Origin: Pedobacter sp.
Lineage (GTDB): Bacteria; Bacteroidota; Bacteroidia; Sphingobacteriales; Sphingobacteriaceae
Length of the DNA stretch: 44,627 nucleotides
Direction of reading: 5' to 3'
NCBI GenBank assembly: GCA_004210715.1
Contig: SEDB01000002.1
Location: 1-44,627, forward strand
Shown here: piece by piece, positions 1-11,178 of the stretch
How positions within the stretch are numbered: the first letter of the stretch is position 1
Layout of the letters: each line of letters opens with the position of its first letter
The notes under the pieces: generated by a model
The model's input: only the letters and a program-made list of their open reading frames with translations
Database searches by the model: none
What the model was told of the DNA's origin: nothing
Position numbers and translations under genes: made by a program

Positions 1-127
1 GGGTAATAAGGGCCAATGCGAGTAGAACAACGGGCAGAGGAAATTTTGAGTAAGTAAACTGACCAATAATTGCGAGAGCAACTATTTTTAGCAAAATCAA
101 GGGTACAGGTGATTTTATATTATCCAT
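1..127 (-). CDS. N-terminus of a membrane protein, truncated by window start (possible Wzy-type polymerase)
   Basis: Reverse complement reads MDNIKSPVPLILLKIVALAIIGQFTYSKFPLPVVLLALALIT, hydrophobic, in frame to the window edge, immediately downstream of the GT at 130..1365. Confidence 0.5.
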   Translation of the reverse strand, partial: MDNIKSPVPLILLKIVALAIIGQFTYSKFPLPVVLLALALIT

Positions 128-129
128 TA

Positions 130-1365
130 TCAGTTAATTTGACTCGTAATTTCTTGGTATACAAACTTATAATTCTCTGCCTGACCATCTATGCTGTAAT
201 CTTGTCCTATGGTTTTGGCGATCTGGTTTCTATTGAATTCGTTAAGTTGGTTAGCACAGTGTAAAAGTGATGCTTTTAGGCCTTGGGTGGTTAATTCATC
301 AGAGAGAAAACCATTTCGCCCATTCACGATTAGATCCTTTAAGCCTCCGATATTAAAACCGACTACTGGTGTGCCCGAAGCTAAACTTTCGAGCATCACG
401 TTTGGAAAATTATCTTCTATGCTTGGCAATAAGTATATATCCGCAGCGCTATATACTTTGCTGATTTCTACTTCCGAATGAATACTACCTAGATAAACAA
501 TCTTATCTTTTCGCTGAGTTTTCTTAATATTTCCAACCGCTACAAACTGAAATCTAGAAAAAACATCTTGATCTTCAACAAGTTCAAGAATATGGCTAAA
601 ACCTTTACGTATGCTTTTAACCGTTTCAGAAATAAATAGAACAGTTATTTTATTTCTATCCAACCCAAATTTGGTTTTTAACTCAGACTGATTTTTGAAA
701 TTGAAAATCTCGCTTTCTAATCCATTAGGAATATGAACATGTTTAAAGTTTCTTAAAATTTCAGAAGATCTTGCCTCATTCAGTAGCCATTTAGATGGTG
801 ATACGACGATCATTCTTGACAATGGTAAATTTGCTAATGAAGCGAGTTTACATAGATACTGTTCCTGGCTAATATCAAAAAGGTGTGGGTTTCTAAAATT
901 ATCTTCTTTGTAATGAAATCCACCCTGAAAAGCACTCATGTCATGCTGAGTCCAAACAATTGGCTTTTTTATATTTCTAAAAAACGACGGATAGTCAACA
1001 AAATTGGGAATCCAATGGAGATTAACTACATCACACTCCGTAACGAGGGGGTGTTCGTGCAAATTGATGAAGGAACTCCTTGCAAAAGAAAAATATTCAA
1101 ACTCACCTTTGAAGCCCTTATATAAATTATCATTTCTATGCTCCAGCGTTTGAGGCAACCCGATTTTCTTTAGCACCCTCAAAAACAAAATGAGATATTT
1201 GTTTTTCTTCGGGTATTCAAAAACTCCTGCATGTTGAGTTTTTTTCTCCAGCACTAAAATCTTACTCTGCAAACCAATATTAATTAGCCCCTTATGCAAT
1301 CTCAACGCTGCTGTCCCAGCACCTCCGCTGTCAGAAAATGTAATATGTAATATCTTTAATGCCAT
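130..1365 (-). CDS. Glycosyltransferase family 4
   Basis: 411 aa; N-terminal LHITFSDSGGAGTAALRLHKGL and C-terminal SIEDNFPNVMLESLASGTPVVGFNIGG typical of GT4. Confidence 0.9.
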   Translation of the reverse strand: MALKILHITFSDSGGAGTAALRLHKGLINIGLQSKILVLEKKTQHAGVFEYPKKNKYLILFLRVLKKIGLPQTLEHRNDNLYKGFKGEFEYFSFARSSFINLHEHPLVTECDVVNLHWIPNFVDYPSFFRNIKKPIVWTQHDMSAFQGGFHYKEDNFRNPHLFDISQEQYLCKLASLANLPLSRMIVVSPSKWLLNEARSSEILRNFKHVHIPNGLESEIFNFKNQSELKTKFGLDRNKITVLFISETVKSIRKGFSHILELVEDQDVFSRFQFVAVGNIKKTQRKDKIVYLGSIHSEVEISKVYSAADIYLLPSIEDNFPNVMLESLASGTPVVGFNIGGLKDLIVNGRNGFLSDELTTQGLKASLLHCANQLNEFNRNQIAKTIGQDYSIDGQAENYKFVYQEITSQIN

Positions 1366-2306
1366 TATACAGACCTACTTTTCACTTTAAACATCATTTT
1401 TGCAACTGTTGCATCGTAGAAAAGCTTCAACTTACTTCGCCCCTTCAGATAAAAATCCCGTCCGTGGTATTTATCGAATTCATAAAAAGAGTGAAAATAC
1501 TTAGGTGCAATCAATTTATCCTCCACCTCATCGCGTTGTCTATGATGAGCACTCGTCGTTTCACTAAAATGCACCCCAACATCTCCAATGTTGGTAACAA
1601 GATTCTTAACCGGCGTAATGCAAAGGCCGTTGTTTTTAAAAACAGCAAATTGCCACTGATAATCCCAAGTATGCTTTATTATCTGATTATAAAGGTTATT
1701 GAACATATATTCCCACCTTTTATAAAGGGGAAAATAGTTATCTAAGATATTATGTAGTAAGCCCTTTCTTTTGAAGTCGGGCCAATCCTCCATCAAAAAA
1801 TCATATTTTAGCCAGGCTCTTCTCCAAGTAGCCCAGCCCCAGATATGAGCATATTTGCTAAAAAAATAACTGCCACTATCTATCTCATATTCTTCATTCC
1901 AACGCGTACCAGCAATGTGCATTACACGGGTATCATCAGCATATTGAGTTAAAAGTTTATTACAAAAACCAAAAAAGGATTCTGAAGGAACACAATCATC
2001 TTCTAATATAATTAACTTCTCTTCACTTTGAAAGGCCCAACTAATCGCCCCAGATACACCAAGTCCACAACCTTGATTACTGTCCATAAAGCGCGTAATA
2101 AGGTTTCCCTCCCAATCGATAGATTCAACTAAATCTCTTGTTTGTTTAATCAGTAACATATCTTCAACCTTTTTATTTTCACGAGGACCATCAGAAAACA
2201 CATATAGTCGCTCAGGGTTATATTTTCTGATCGCTTCGATTACTGTCTTTGTGGTATCTGGTCTATTAAAAGTGATCAAAAGAACAGCAGTTTTATCTAT
2301 TTTCAT
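1365..2306 (-). CDS. GT2/GT-A-like glycosyltransferase
   Basis: 313 aa; VLLITFNRPDTTKTVIEAI start, LIILEDDCVPS acidic motif. Confidence 0.8.
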   Translation of the reverse strand: MKIDKTAVLLITFNRPDTTKTVIEAIRKYNPERLYVFSDGPRENKKVEDMLLIKQTRDLVESIDWEGNLITRFMDSNQGCGLGVSGAISWAFQSEEKLIILEDDCVPSESFFGFCNKLLTQYADDTRVMHIAGTRWNEEYEIDSGSYFFSKYAHIWGWATWRRAWLKYDFLMEDWPDFKRKGLLHNILDNYFPLYKRWEYMFNNLYNQIIKHTWDYQWQFAVFKNNGLCITPVKNLVTNIGDVGVHFSETTSAHHRQRDEVEDKLIAPKYFHSFYEFDKYHGRDFYLKGRSKLKLFYDATVAKMMFKVKSRSV

Positions 2307-2317
2307 AATGTAGTTGG

Positions 2318-3547
2318 TTAAAAATCAAATTGAAACCCAAGAAATTTTTTCAAAAAGAAATTAGATGCTCTATGAAAAAATTTAACTTTTAGTTTAACCC
2401 ATAGCAAAAATACCACAACCCCCTTATCAAAAGAATTAAAGTTTTTTAACCCCTCCAAAGAATTCAATTTGATTTTCTGAGAAATTGCGATACCATCTAT
2501 AAGATAACTTAAGCTTTGTTTAGCAATCTTTATTGAGTCATAAATTGAAATGATTCTTTCTCTACCCTTTGCCCCTAGTTCAGCTCTTAGTGATGGATCT
2601 TGGTAAAGCTTACGCATACATTTAAACATGTCTCGGTCGTTGTTAACGCAAAAGCCGCCGATTGCATCTCCTACAACCTCTGATTGCGAGTTATCAGCCC
2701 ATGGTGTATTTAATACGATGACTGGGGTTTCACACAAAAGAGATTCTGCTAGGACATAACCAAAACTTTCACCTTGACTCGAGGCATGAACAAACACATC
2801 TATACTAGAATAACAATCACACAATGATTTGTCTCCAGTGATTCTTTCTATGTGAATTACGTACTCGCTAAGTTTTCGTTCTTTAACATAGTTAAGGAGT
2901 TGCTGACTTGGACTAACCAAAATCAAAATCACCCTTGTCGACACCTTTTCAATAAACATCTCCAAGGTATCAACTAAATACCTCGACCATTTGCCTCCAA
3001 AACTTTGACCGATTTTGCCCAACACAAAGGTATCTTCAGGTATGTTATGGGATCTTCTAAAATTTGCACGGTCTTCAAGACTTGATTTTTTGAAGTTTAC
3101 AACGTCAACTGGATTAGGTAATATCAAAGACTTTTTTTCATTTCCACCTCTTGAAATATAAAGATAATTGCACCATTCAGAGAGTTGGAAAGAATATTTC
3201 AAAATGTCCTCTGGGTAATCAGACAATTCTGAAAAAACATTGGTTTCGATAAATATTGCAGATGGACATGTTTTCTTGATAGTCAAAATATCAATACCCT
3301 TTATAGCATGAGAGTGTACATGAATTACATCAGGAGACCAAATACTTAACTCAGATAAATAATCTTTTGAAATACCAACATTTACCTTGATACCACCGCG
3401 ACTCAAATCGATTTCTCTTTGCCCACCAGTGTACAATGCTAACATCCTGCTATCATTCCCTAATCTAAAATAGGCTTCACAAAATGTTTGCGCAGCCCTT
3501 TGAGTACCTCCTTGTTCGAGATTATAAACGATTGTAAGAATTTTCAT
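2318..3547 (-). CDS. Glycosyltransferase family 4
   Basis: 409 aa; LEQGGTQRAAQTFCEAY and SSQGESFGYVLAESLLCETPVIVLNTPWADN. Confidence 0.88.
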   Translation of the reverse strand: MKILTIVYNLEQGGTQRAAQTFCEAYFRLGNDSRMLALYTGGQREIDLSRGGIKVNVGISKDYLSELSIWSPDVIHVHSHAIKGIDILTIKKTCPSAIFIETNVFSELSDYPEDILKYSFQLSEWCNYLYISRGGNEKKSLILPNPVDVVNFKKSSLEDRANFRRSHNIPEDTFVLGKIGQSFGGKWSRYLVDTLEMFIEKVSTRVILILVSPSQQLLNYVKERKLSEYVIHIERITGDKSLCDCYSSIDVFVHASSQGESFGYVLAESLLCETPVIVLNTPWADNSQSEVVGDAIGGFCVNNDRDMFKCMRKLYQDPSLRAELGAKGRERIISIYDSIKIAKQSLSYLIDGIAISQKIKLNSLEGLKNFNSFDKGVVVFLLWVKLKVKFFHRASNFFLKKFLGFQFDF

Positions 3548-4869
3548 TAACTCTTCAATTTAAAAATATTTTTTGTCGGTATAAATAATATAGATTCAAT
3601 TCTCAAAAGATATATCCATCTTTCATTGTACAAGAAAAAACCAAAAAAGAACAATGAGGTATCAGCAATTAAGGTACTCAAAGAAGCCCCAACAGTTCCA
3701 AATCGAGGAATTAGAAATGTGTTAGCAACAATATTTATTCCTGCAATCAGCAATTGCCTGAACAATATAGTTTTGCTCTTGTTCAATTTTTGCAAAATAG
3801 TACTAGTCACTATGTTCAAATAGGTGAATGGTATTGTCCAAATTAGAATATTAACAACAGATATACTGTCTTCATATTTTACTCCATATAAAAGATTTAT
3901 GGCAAATGAGGAAAAAATATTTACCCCAACGGATAATAACACTAGCAAATAGAATATCGACCGTAGCATAAAAATCAGTTTACTTCGCTCTTTATTAAAA
4001 TCCATCTCTAAAATTTTAGGATATATAGATTGGCTTATGAGCATGGGAATGAATGTGAAAATTTCGGCGAATTTTACGCCAACGGCATAATATCCAACGT
4101 TGACATCATTCATGTAACTCTTGATCATAACTTGGTCGATCCGCATTCCAATTGAAATTGAAATACTTGACAATATCAAAGGCCAACTATCTTTCAATAA
4201 CATAAGGCAAATTCCTTTGTCGAAACTCCACGCTTTTATCGTTTCTTTATTTTTTTTATAAAAATAAATGAGGCCGATTGCAAGGACAATATTCTCAATA
4301 ACCGTTAATAAAGCGAATAATACTAATGGAGCCTTAAGTAGCAGAAAAAGCACTTTTAACACTGTTGACACTATCAACACCAAAATGTTAACATAAACTA
4401 CAAACTTAGACTCAACCTTTGATTGGAAATAAAAATCAATTACGTTAAAGCTTTGAAATATCGTGGATGATGCAACAATCAAAACAACAATTTTAGTATA
4501 GGAGTCACTTGGAATTATATTTATTGCGATAAATAAAAAAAGAAAAGTAACTGCGCCCCCGATCAATTTCATGATGAAAGACGTTCCCATGAGTAAATTC
4601 TTGTCGTAGTTTTTTTTGACAAGTTCTCTAATAACTATATTATTTAATCCAAGGGTAGCTAAAGCACTGAATAAGGCGACTAGGCTTTGCGCATAGTTTA
4701 AGATGCCAAATTTTTCCGGCCCCAGATACCTTGCGACCCAAACCCCAACCACAAGGCCGACACACATCCTGATGAGCTGTTCTGAAAAGAGCCAAGAGGT
4801 GTTAAACACATATTTTTTTATAGTCTTGTTTTCACCTAATAAGCGAATTCTTCGAACTAGTTCAGGCAT
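3547..4869 (-). CDS. Oligosaccharide flippase (Wzx/MATE-like)
   Basis: 440 aa; multi-TM, N-terminal NTSWLFSEQLIRMCVGLVVGVWVARYLGPEKFGILNYAQSLV typical of Wzx. Confidence 0.92.
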   Translation of the reverse strand: MPELVRRIRLLGENKTIKKYVFNTSWLFSEQLIRMCVGLVVGVWVARYLGPEKFGILNYAQSLVALFSALATLGLNNIVIRELVKKNYDKNLLMGTSFIMKLIGGAVTFLFLFIAINIIPSDSYTKIVVLIVASSTIFQSFNVIDFYFQSKVESKFVVYVNILVLIVSTVLKVLFLLLKAPLVLFALLTVIENIVLAIGLIYFYKKNKETIKAWSFDKGICLMLLKDSWPLILSSISISIGMRIDQVMIKSYMNDVNVGYYAVGVKFAEIFTFIPMLISQSIYPKILEMDFNKERSKLIFMLRSIFYLLVLLSVGVNIFSSFAINLLYGVKYEDSISVVNILIWTIPFTYLNIVTSTILQKLNKSKTILFRQLLIAGINIVANTFLIPRFGTVGASLSTLIADTSLFFFGFFLYNERWIYLLRIESILFIPTKNIFKLKS

Positions 4870-4916
4870 ATTGCTTTAATCGTTATATTAGATCTAAATA
4901 ATCTTTGGTCGACTAT

Positions 4917-7301
4917 TTAAAATCTACTCTTAAAATCACCAAATACAGGTTTCAAAAAGCTGGATTTAGTATTACTATAATATGAATCGTCATATTGATA
5001 TCCATATCCGTATTTTACTCGTTGCAATGAATTAAAAACGATACCTATGTTTGTTATCTGGCTTTGGCTCTGCAACTGCTTTAAAAACTTAAGTTCCTTC
5101 TTATCTGTATATCCCTGTCTTACAACATAAAGTGTAAGATCACTTAATCTCGATAAAATGATTGCATCAGGAACCAGGTGTGCAGGTGGACTATCAATTA
5201 TGATATCGTCAAAATCCTCCTTTAACTTTTCTATTAGCTGAGAAAGCTCTCTTTTCTCCAGCAATTCGGAAGGATTGTCAATGAGACTACCGCAACTGAT
5301 CAAACTGAGATTGTTATTTCCATCAACCTTCTGAATAATGTCGTCAATGTTTGCATTACCATTCAGATATTCGCTTAAACCCTTGTGCGATGCATTGAGT
5401 CCAAAATATTCAGCGATTTTTGGTTTCCTCATATCTAACTCCAGTATAACCGTTTTCTTAAAAGCTAGAGATAACGCCTTGCTAATGTTAGCACTGATGA
5501 AACTCTTACCCTCTTTCGATATGCTTGAAGTTACTAATGTTACCCTACCAGTTTCTTTTTTATCGTGTAGATAATAAAGTTTTATTCTCAAAGCACGCAA
5601 TTCCTCGCTTATGGCATTTTGCTTGTTTGAAGTAATCGTTGTAGACTCAGCTGACTTCTCATAAGGAAGTTCACCTACCACAGGAATATCAACTATTTCA
5701 GAAATATCGTGAGCTGAGATGACTTTTGTTGACATCGCCCCCCTTCCATAAACAACGCCGATCGGCAAACCCAATCCGAACACAAACGCGATGACATAGG
5801 TTAAGGCCTTTGGATCCTTTGGTTCTTCAGAGTAAGCATTATCAACTATTCTATTGTTTGACAGATTTGAAGCATACTTTACAGCGACCTCTTCTCTTTT
5901 TTGAAGCAGATAGGTATAAGTATTTTCCTTGCTAGATTGTTGCCTTTTGATATTTACGAACTGGCGTTCATCAGATGGAATATCTCTGATTGACGATTCG
6001 AATTTATTATTGTACAACTGCAATTTATTTCTAGTATCGAGCAAATTACTTTTGATATTTTTCACACTTTCTTTAATTTGTGCTCGTGTGGTTTTGATTT
6101 GTCGATTAATTGGATCAAACTCTGGATTACTTTCTGGCATATCAGCAGCCATTTTATCGTGAGTCAGTTGAAGGTTTGATAGTTTTTCGATTGAGCTGGA
6201 TAATGCAGCATCACTGATACCTATTGCTGAAGGAATTCGATTACTATTCGCACTAGAGTTCACGTAACTATCAATTCCGTTAATTACACTAAGTTGTAGA
6301 TTTGCTTCATTGAGTTTGGCGTCATTTGCCTGCAAATTCTCCAAACTGATTTTAGTCTGTGAACTGATATCTGTTAAGCCTTTACTGCTCTTGAAGCTTT
6401 CAATCCCTGACTCTGCTGTCGAAAGGTCGCCATTTAATGAGGCGAGTCTTTGATCTAAAAACTCCAAGGTATTTTTTAACTCACGATTTTTTTCATTCGT
6501 CGAAGATGCATAGTACTCTGAAATTAATCCGTTCAAAACATCCCTTCCACGTTTGTCATTAACATCAGAAACTGTTAAATCTATAGCGGTTCCCAGTTTA
6601 CTTGACAGACTTGCATCAATTGATTGCTGAAGTTCTAAAGTTTTTGTTTCAGGTTCAGAAATAGCCATGAATAAAACCTTATCTTTTGACTGAAGAATAT
6701 TATTGGAAGGAATGAGTTTCCAACTGCCAAAGGAGCTTTTGAATATTTCATTAAAGGTTGCAGTTCTCGTAGATTTATCAGGTAGATAAAGAGTAAATGA
6801 TTTTGCATCCAATATTTTTATCTTCACACCTTCATTGTCTAATTTTCCAGATTTCTTGACAAGTACAAATTTAACTGGCGAATCTTTGTACATATCAACA
6901 GAAGATAAGCCATCACTTTTGGTTAATAAACCATCTTTTCTATAATAGGTCACCCATAAACCTAAATCATTCACAATTTTATTAACAAGTTGTCTTGATT
7001 TCAAAACTTTTATCTCATTATCTATTAACTGAGAATTATTAGTCAATCCGATATCATCAAGCGGTTGTCCTTTAGAATTGGTTGATTTGCTATCATCTTT
7101 CACAATTAATGTCGCCTTGATTTCATACATAGGCTTGTAGCGTTTCAAATAGACAAATGCTAGTGCAAGAGTTAGAACCAATGCTATTAGAAATAATGGC
7201 CAGTGAAATAAATACCTCCCCAGAATTTCCTTCCAATTTTCCTCACTCTTCTTCGTTTCTCCTATTATATAGGTAGTAAACTGTGCTTGTTGTGTACTCA
7301 T
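4917..7301 (-). CDS. Wzc-type polysaccharide co-polymerase / BY-kinase (module 1)
   Basis: 794 aa; Wzz domain, Walker A SSISKEGKSF, A' ILELDMRKP, Walker B DDIIIDSPP, Tyr-rich C-terminus YGYGYQYDDSYYS. Confidence 0.95.
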   Translation of the reverse strand: MSTQQAQFTTYIIGETKKSEENWKEILGRYLFHWPLFLIALVLTLALAFVYLKRYKPMYEIKATLIVKDDSKSTNSKGQPLDDIGLTNNSQLIDNEIKVLKSRQLVNKIVNDLGLWVTYYRKDGLLTKSDGLSSVDMYKDSPVKFVLVKKSGKLDNEGVKIKILDAKSFTLYLPDKSTRTATFNEIFKSSFGSWKLIPSNNILQSKDKVLFMAISEPETKTLELQQSIDASLSSKLGTAIDLTVSDVNDKRGRDVLNGLISEYYASSTNEKNRELKNTLEFLDQRLASLNGDLSTAESGIESFKSSKGLTDISSQTKISLENLQANDAKLNEANLQLSVINGIDSYVNSSANSNRIPSAIGISDAALSSSIEKLSNLQLTHDKMAADMPESNPEFDPINRQIKTTRAQIKESVKNIKSNLLDTRNKLQLYNNKFESSIRDIPSDERQFVNIKRQQSSKENTYTYLLQKREEVAVKYASNLSNNRIVDNAYSEEPKDPKALTYVIAFVFGLGLPIGVVYGRGAMSTKVISAHDISEIVDIPVVGELPYEKSAESTTITSNKQNAISEELRALRIKLYYLHDKKETGRVTLVTSSISKEGKSFISANISKALSLAFKKTVILELDMRKPKIAEYFGLNASHKGLSEYLNGNANIDDIIQKVDGNNNLSLISCGSLIDNPSELLEKRELSQLIEKLKEDFDDIIIDSPPAHLVPDAIILSRLSDLTLYVVRQGYTDKKELKFLKQLQSQSQITNIGIVFNSLQRVKYGYGYQYDDSYYSNTKSSFLKPVFGDFKSRF

Positions 7302-7306
7302 AAGAT

Positions 7307-8056
7307 TTATCTATAAATATTTGAGAGAACAATAGCAATTATCGATAGGCCAGACAATACAAGAGTGGCGGTTCTATAACCACGATCTACAGTTGCATAT
7401 TTAGTGCGATCTGGCTGAACATATATCTCATCATTATTACGAACGTAATAATATGGTGATTCGAATATTTTTTTTGAGGTAAGATCAATAGGAATAAATT
7501 GTCTCTTGCCATCTTCTTCTCTAACCAGAATAACTGTTTTCCGCATTGCTGTTATATTTAAATCCCCAGCCATACTCAAAGCCTGGGTGATAGTCGTCCG
7601 TTCATTTTGAAGGCTATATACATTTGGACGCTCTACATCGCCATATACACTCACTTTGAAGTTTAATATTCGCACATTCACAACTGGGTCATTGTAGAAT
7701 TTCAATAACATTACGTTTAGCTTTTCCTGAAGCTCAGTTGTAGTTAACCCTTCTACTTTCACACTACCAATTACAGGCAAATGAACATTCCCTTTCGTAT
7801 CAACCTGATAGCCTGGAATTGCATTTTGCTGATTATTGGGTTCGTAACTAAAAATAGATGAAGACTCCGGCGTTCTGCTACTCACCTTTATTGCTAATAT
7901 ATCCGTTGGTCTAATGGTCAAGGGCGAAAAGTTTTTGACATCCTCAATTATCGCTTTACTACGATCAAGGTCTTGATAGTATGGGATATTTTTATACGAG
8001 CCACACGAGCTCAAGAAAAATAAAAATGCAATCAAAAAATAATAATTCTTATTCAT
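7307..8056 (-). CDS. Wza/OPX polysaccharide export lipoprotein (module 1)
   Basis: 249 aa; lipobox LSSCGSYKNIPYYQD, SLBB-like GDVERPNVYSLQNERTTITQALSMAGDL. Confidence 0.93.
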   Translation of the reverse strand: MNKNYYFLIAFLFFLSSCGSYKNIPYYQDLDRSKAIIEDVKNFSPLTIRPTDILAIKVSSRTPESSSIFSYEPNNQQNAIPGYQVDTKGNVHLPVIGSVKVEGLTTTELQEKLNVMLLKFYNDPVVNVRILNFKVSVYGDVERPNVYSLQNERTTITQALSMAGDLNITAMRKTVILVREEDGKRQFIPIDLTSKKIFESPYYYVRNNDEIYVQPDRTKYATVDRGYRTATLVLSGLSIIAIVLSNIYR

Positions 8057-8109
8057 GTTTGTTTTGAGATAAATGCAAGTAAAGGTGCTTTTGGTTTAAA
8101 TTAACAGTA

Positions 8110-8157
8110 CGAAAGTCCTGCATTTCGCCTTTCAAAGCAATAGCCCCATAGGGCTAT
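8110..8157 (-). promoter_or_regulatory. Dyad element A plus -7-like box upstream of wza (module 1)
   Basis: Sense ATAGCCCTATGGGGCTATTG (8157-8138; perfect ATAGCCC/GGGCTAT hairpin), 20 nt, then GACTTTCG (8117-8110); shared with five other sites. Confidence 0.7.
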
Positions 8158-8207
8158 GCCTAATATTCAACAGTTTAAATGTAGAATATATCATACAACC
8201 ATAACCC

Positions 8208-8251
8208 TGTCTGTTCATAAATATATCTTGTCTGTTCATAAATATATCTTG
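8208..8251. repeat. 21-bp perfect tandem duplication
   Basis: tgtctgttcataaatatatct repeated twice (8208-8228, 8229-8249). Confidence 0.95.
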
Positions 8252-8848
8252 GATTATTCAATAAAACGCATGCTTAAAATCAAGGCAGAAAGTTAAAAAA
8301 TCAAATAAAAGGACTTTAAAGACCGCTACAGAGATTCATCGTGGGAGAGGTATTCATCAATGTAACCGAACGATTATAAAAATGTGGTAATATTTGTTTC
8401 AACTAAACACTTTTATTTTGTTCCAAAAATTCCTGAAGAGTGAAATAAATTTTTGTAGCACCGGTTTTTTTTAACATATATTTGTCTTATCTAATTTTAA
8501 TGTTAAGAACGCAGTTCGGTTGATTTCAATTCCCAATCCTCTAAAACTACGATCTGTCTTTCCAGACGTCCAGCATATCTGATTGATATTTTAGGGAACT
8601 GTTTGCTCAGATATATTTTAATTGGAAAAGGGTTACAAAGTAAGGTTACTTGATTTAGGATTGACGTTTTGCTGGTCCAGCTCAGTAATGGATGATGAAA
8701 TAACTTCAAGTAATAAACTATGAAAAGAGTGTCAGCGTACTCTTCTATCATATATGTTGATTGAAGTAAATTTCCAAAAACAGGTATCAAATAAGATGTG
8801 ATTTGGAAGATCATCACAACCAAGAATTTTGACAAATAAGTTTAAACT

Positions 8849-9891
8849 ATGAATGTGCTATTCTATCATCGTTTTCTAAAACGTACAGATGCGGCCGCAG
8901 TACCTCGCCATTTTTTTTATGGTGTAATGCCACTTTGGGCAATCGAATGATCCTTGCCATAAAGCTTGCCTTTAAAATCCTTTTTTTAGATGAATCATAT
9001 GATATGATCTACGGATCTACTCCACATGGACTTGAACTATTGGTCTTTCTAAGGTCATTGTGCTTATATAACAAACCAATAGTTATCTGGCAACATCGTG
9101 CATTAAAGTCATCTACTAATCCAATCAGAAATTTATTTTTGAAATTCTACTATCGAGGATTTGATAAATTTATTATGTTTAGCGAGCTTCACATTAAAGA
9201 AACATTGTCAAATAAAACTACTCGAAAAAGTAAATTAGTTCAGATGCACTGGGGGCCTGACATCAATTATTTCGATAAAATTATTTCTGAGACTAAGGCT
9301 GAAATCGCCGGTAATTATTTCTGCTCGACCGGCAGAGAGAACAGAGACTTCCCCACTTTAATTCAGGGATTTGCAGCCTCTATAAATAGCTCGCTTAGAA
9401 TTTATACCACAAAGCAGCATGGCAAAATGAACAACGAAAAACTTTTACTCGATTATGGAGATAAGTATAACAACGTAGAGGTTTACATTATTGAAAATAC
9501 ACCGAACCTTAACCAGTTTTTATCCCAGGAAGTATATAAAAGCAAATGTGCCGTTATTTCTTGCCATGAGCATAATTACACCGTGGGGCTTACCTCGTTA
9601 TTAGAAGCAATGGCTTTGGGGAAAGCAGTAATCACTTCAGATAATCCATATTTCCCGATCGATGTCGAGAAGGAAGGAATAGGGATCAAAATTCCATATG
9701 GAGATCCCGCGGCATGGACAGAAGCTGTTGATTTTATTTCAAATAATCCAGAAATCTGCAAAGAAATGGGAAAAAAAGCACGAAAATTCATTGATGATAG
9801 ATGTAATTCTGACCTATTATCTTTTAACGTCGCCAAATGCTTATATGATGTAAGTAAAAGAAAATTCAATTACAGTTCAACAAACTCGTAG
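8849..9891 (+). pseudogene. Glycosyltransferase (GT4-like) with disrupted N-terminus
   Basis: ATG at 8849 gives MNVLFYHRFLKRTDAAAVPRHFFYGVMPLWAIE then TGA at 8948-8950; an overlapping frame (ATG 8947) continues MILAIKLAFKILFLDESYDMIYGSTPHGLELL... to 9891 with a GT4 C-terminal LTSLLEAMALGKAVITSDN. May instead be expressed as two ORFs. Confidence 0.55.
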
Positions 9892-10087
9892 CGAATTTTC
9901 CAATGACAATTTTGTAGTCAAATTGAAAAAATGAAATCTTGAAAATATTTACGTGTTTTTATAATATTTGAAATTTCATTTACAATAACCCCATAGTAAA
10001 CCACCAGATTCCCATTAATCCCTTATTATCGATATCCGCAAAAAACGATACCTCTTTTTACAATAACATGTATTCATCTTAATGAAG

Positions 10088-10135
10088 ATAGTCTAAAAGG
10101 GCTATTGTCCTACCCTTGAATATGGGATAATTTAG
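10088..10135 (+). promoter_or_regulatory. Dyad element D plus -7-like box upstream of rfbF
   Basis: ATAGTCTAAAAGGGCTATTG (10088-10107), 20 nt, TAATTTAG (10128-10135). Confidence 0.7.
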
Positions 10136-10343
10136 TGCTGCGCTCTAATGTTCAAGAAACCAGTCAGTATTATTTGTTTAACCTTTTTTAATACTTGTTA
10201 AAAAAGTGAATCTAACTAATATTAAAAGCCCATTCCTCAGCGTAACATAGTGTAAAATATACTGATGTGGCAACTGCTTTATTCTGTATGTGCCCCTCTG
10301 TAAGATTAGTGAAACTAACAAGAATTAAGAAAAAATATAATTT

Positions 10344-11159
10344 ATGAAAGCAGTGATTATGGCTGGTGGGTTAGGAACCCGAATCAGCGAGGAAAGTGGC
10401 GTCAGGCCCAAACCTATGGTTGAAATTGGTGGGAAACCAATTCTTTGGCACATTATGAAAATTTACTCGTGCCACGGAATTAATGATTTTATTGTTTGCT
10501 GTGGTTATAAGGGTCACGTAATCAAAGAGTATTTTGCAAACTACTGTCTAAATAACTCTGATGTCACGTTTAACATGAAAACAAATTCCATGGAGATTCA
10601 TAAGAATGAGACCGAGCCGTGGAAAATTACACTCGTAAACACCGGGCATAACTCCATGACGGGCGGTAGATTAAAAAGAGTAGAAAAATATTTAGATAAT
10701 GAAACATTTTGCATGACTTATGGTGATGGTCTAAGTGATGTTGATATTACTCAATCCATTGCTGCCCATCAGGCAACCGGAAAGTATGCCACACTAACCG
10801 CTGTCCAGCAACCAGGCCGCTTTGGTGTTTTCAATTTAGGAGAAGGCGAGAACACGGTACATTCATTCCAGGAAAAACCTGATGGATCTGAAATGCCTTG
10901 GATCAACGGCGGTTTTTTTATTTTGGAGCCTGAAATATTTAATTATATCGAGGATGATGATTCGGTTTGGGAAAAAGAGGCTATGGAAAATCTCGCAAAG
11001 GATGGGCAGTTGAATGCCTTCAAACACTCCGGATTCTGGCAACCAATGGATACCTTGAGAGACAAGACTTACTTAGAGGATATTTGGCAACAGGGAAAAG
11101 CCCCATGGCATTGGGAATCATTGTTACACAATATAGCTTTAAACAAAATCATTCTATAA
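10344..11159 (+). CDS. rfbF: Glucose-1-phosphate cytidylyltransferase
   Basis: 271 aa; [42 protein letters not shown] signature. Confidence 0.95.
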   Translation: MKAVIMAGGLGTRISEESGVRPKPMVEIGGKPILWHIMKIYSCHGINDFIVCCGYKGHVIKEYFANYCLNNSDVTFNMKTNSMEIHKNETEPWKITLVNTGHNSMTGGRLKRVEKYLDNETFCMTYGDGLSDVDITQSIAAHQATGKYATLTAVQQPGRFGVFNLGEGENTVHSFQEKPDGSEMPWINGGFFILEPEIFNYIEDDDSVWEKEAMENLAKDGQLNAFKHSGFWQPMDTLRDKTYLEDIWQQGKAPWHWESLLHNIALNKIIL

Positions 11160-11178
11160 AGGCCTCATAAATCAATAA

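Noticed and set aside
5338-6162. Antisense ORFs inside wzc and other large genes
   Set aside because: Fully nested on the opposite strand of strongly supported CDSs; no independent evidence.
8503-8835. 110-aa minus-strand ORF
   Set aside because: No ATG start at its 5' end (TTG), no recognisable family, intergenic location; cannot be supported as a gene.
8892-8899. NotI-type GCGGCCGC palindromes (also about 42316)
   Set aside because: Both lie in coding sequence and look like chance palindromes; no sign of engineered cloning junctions.
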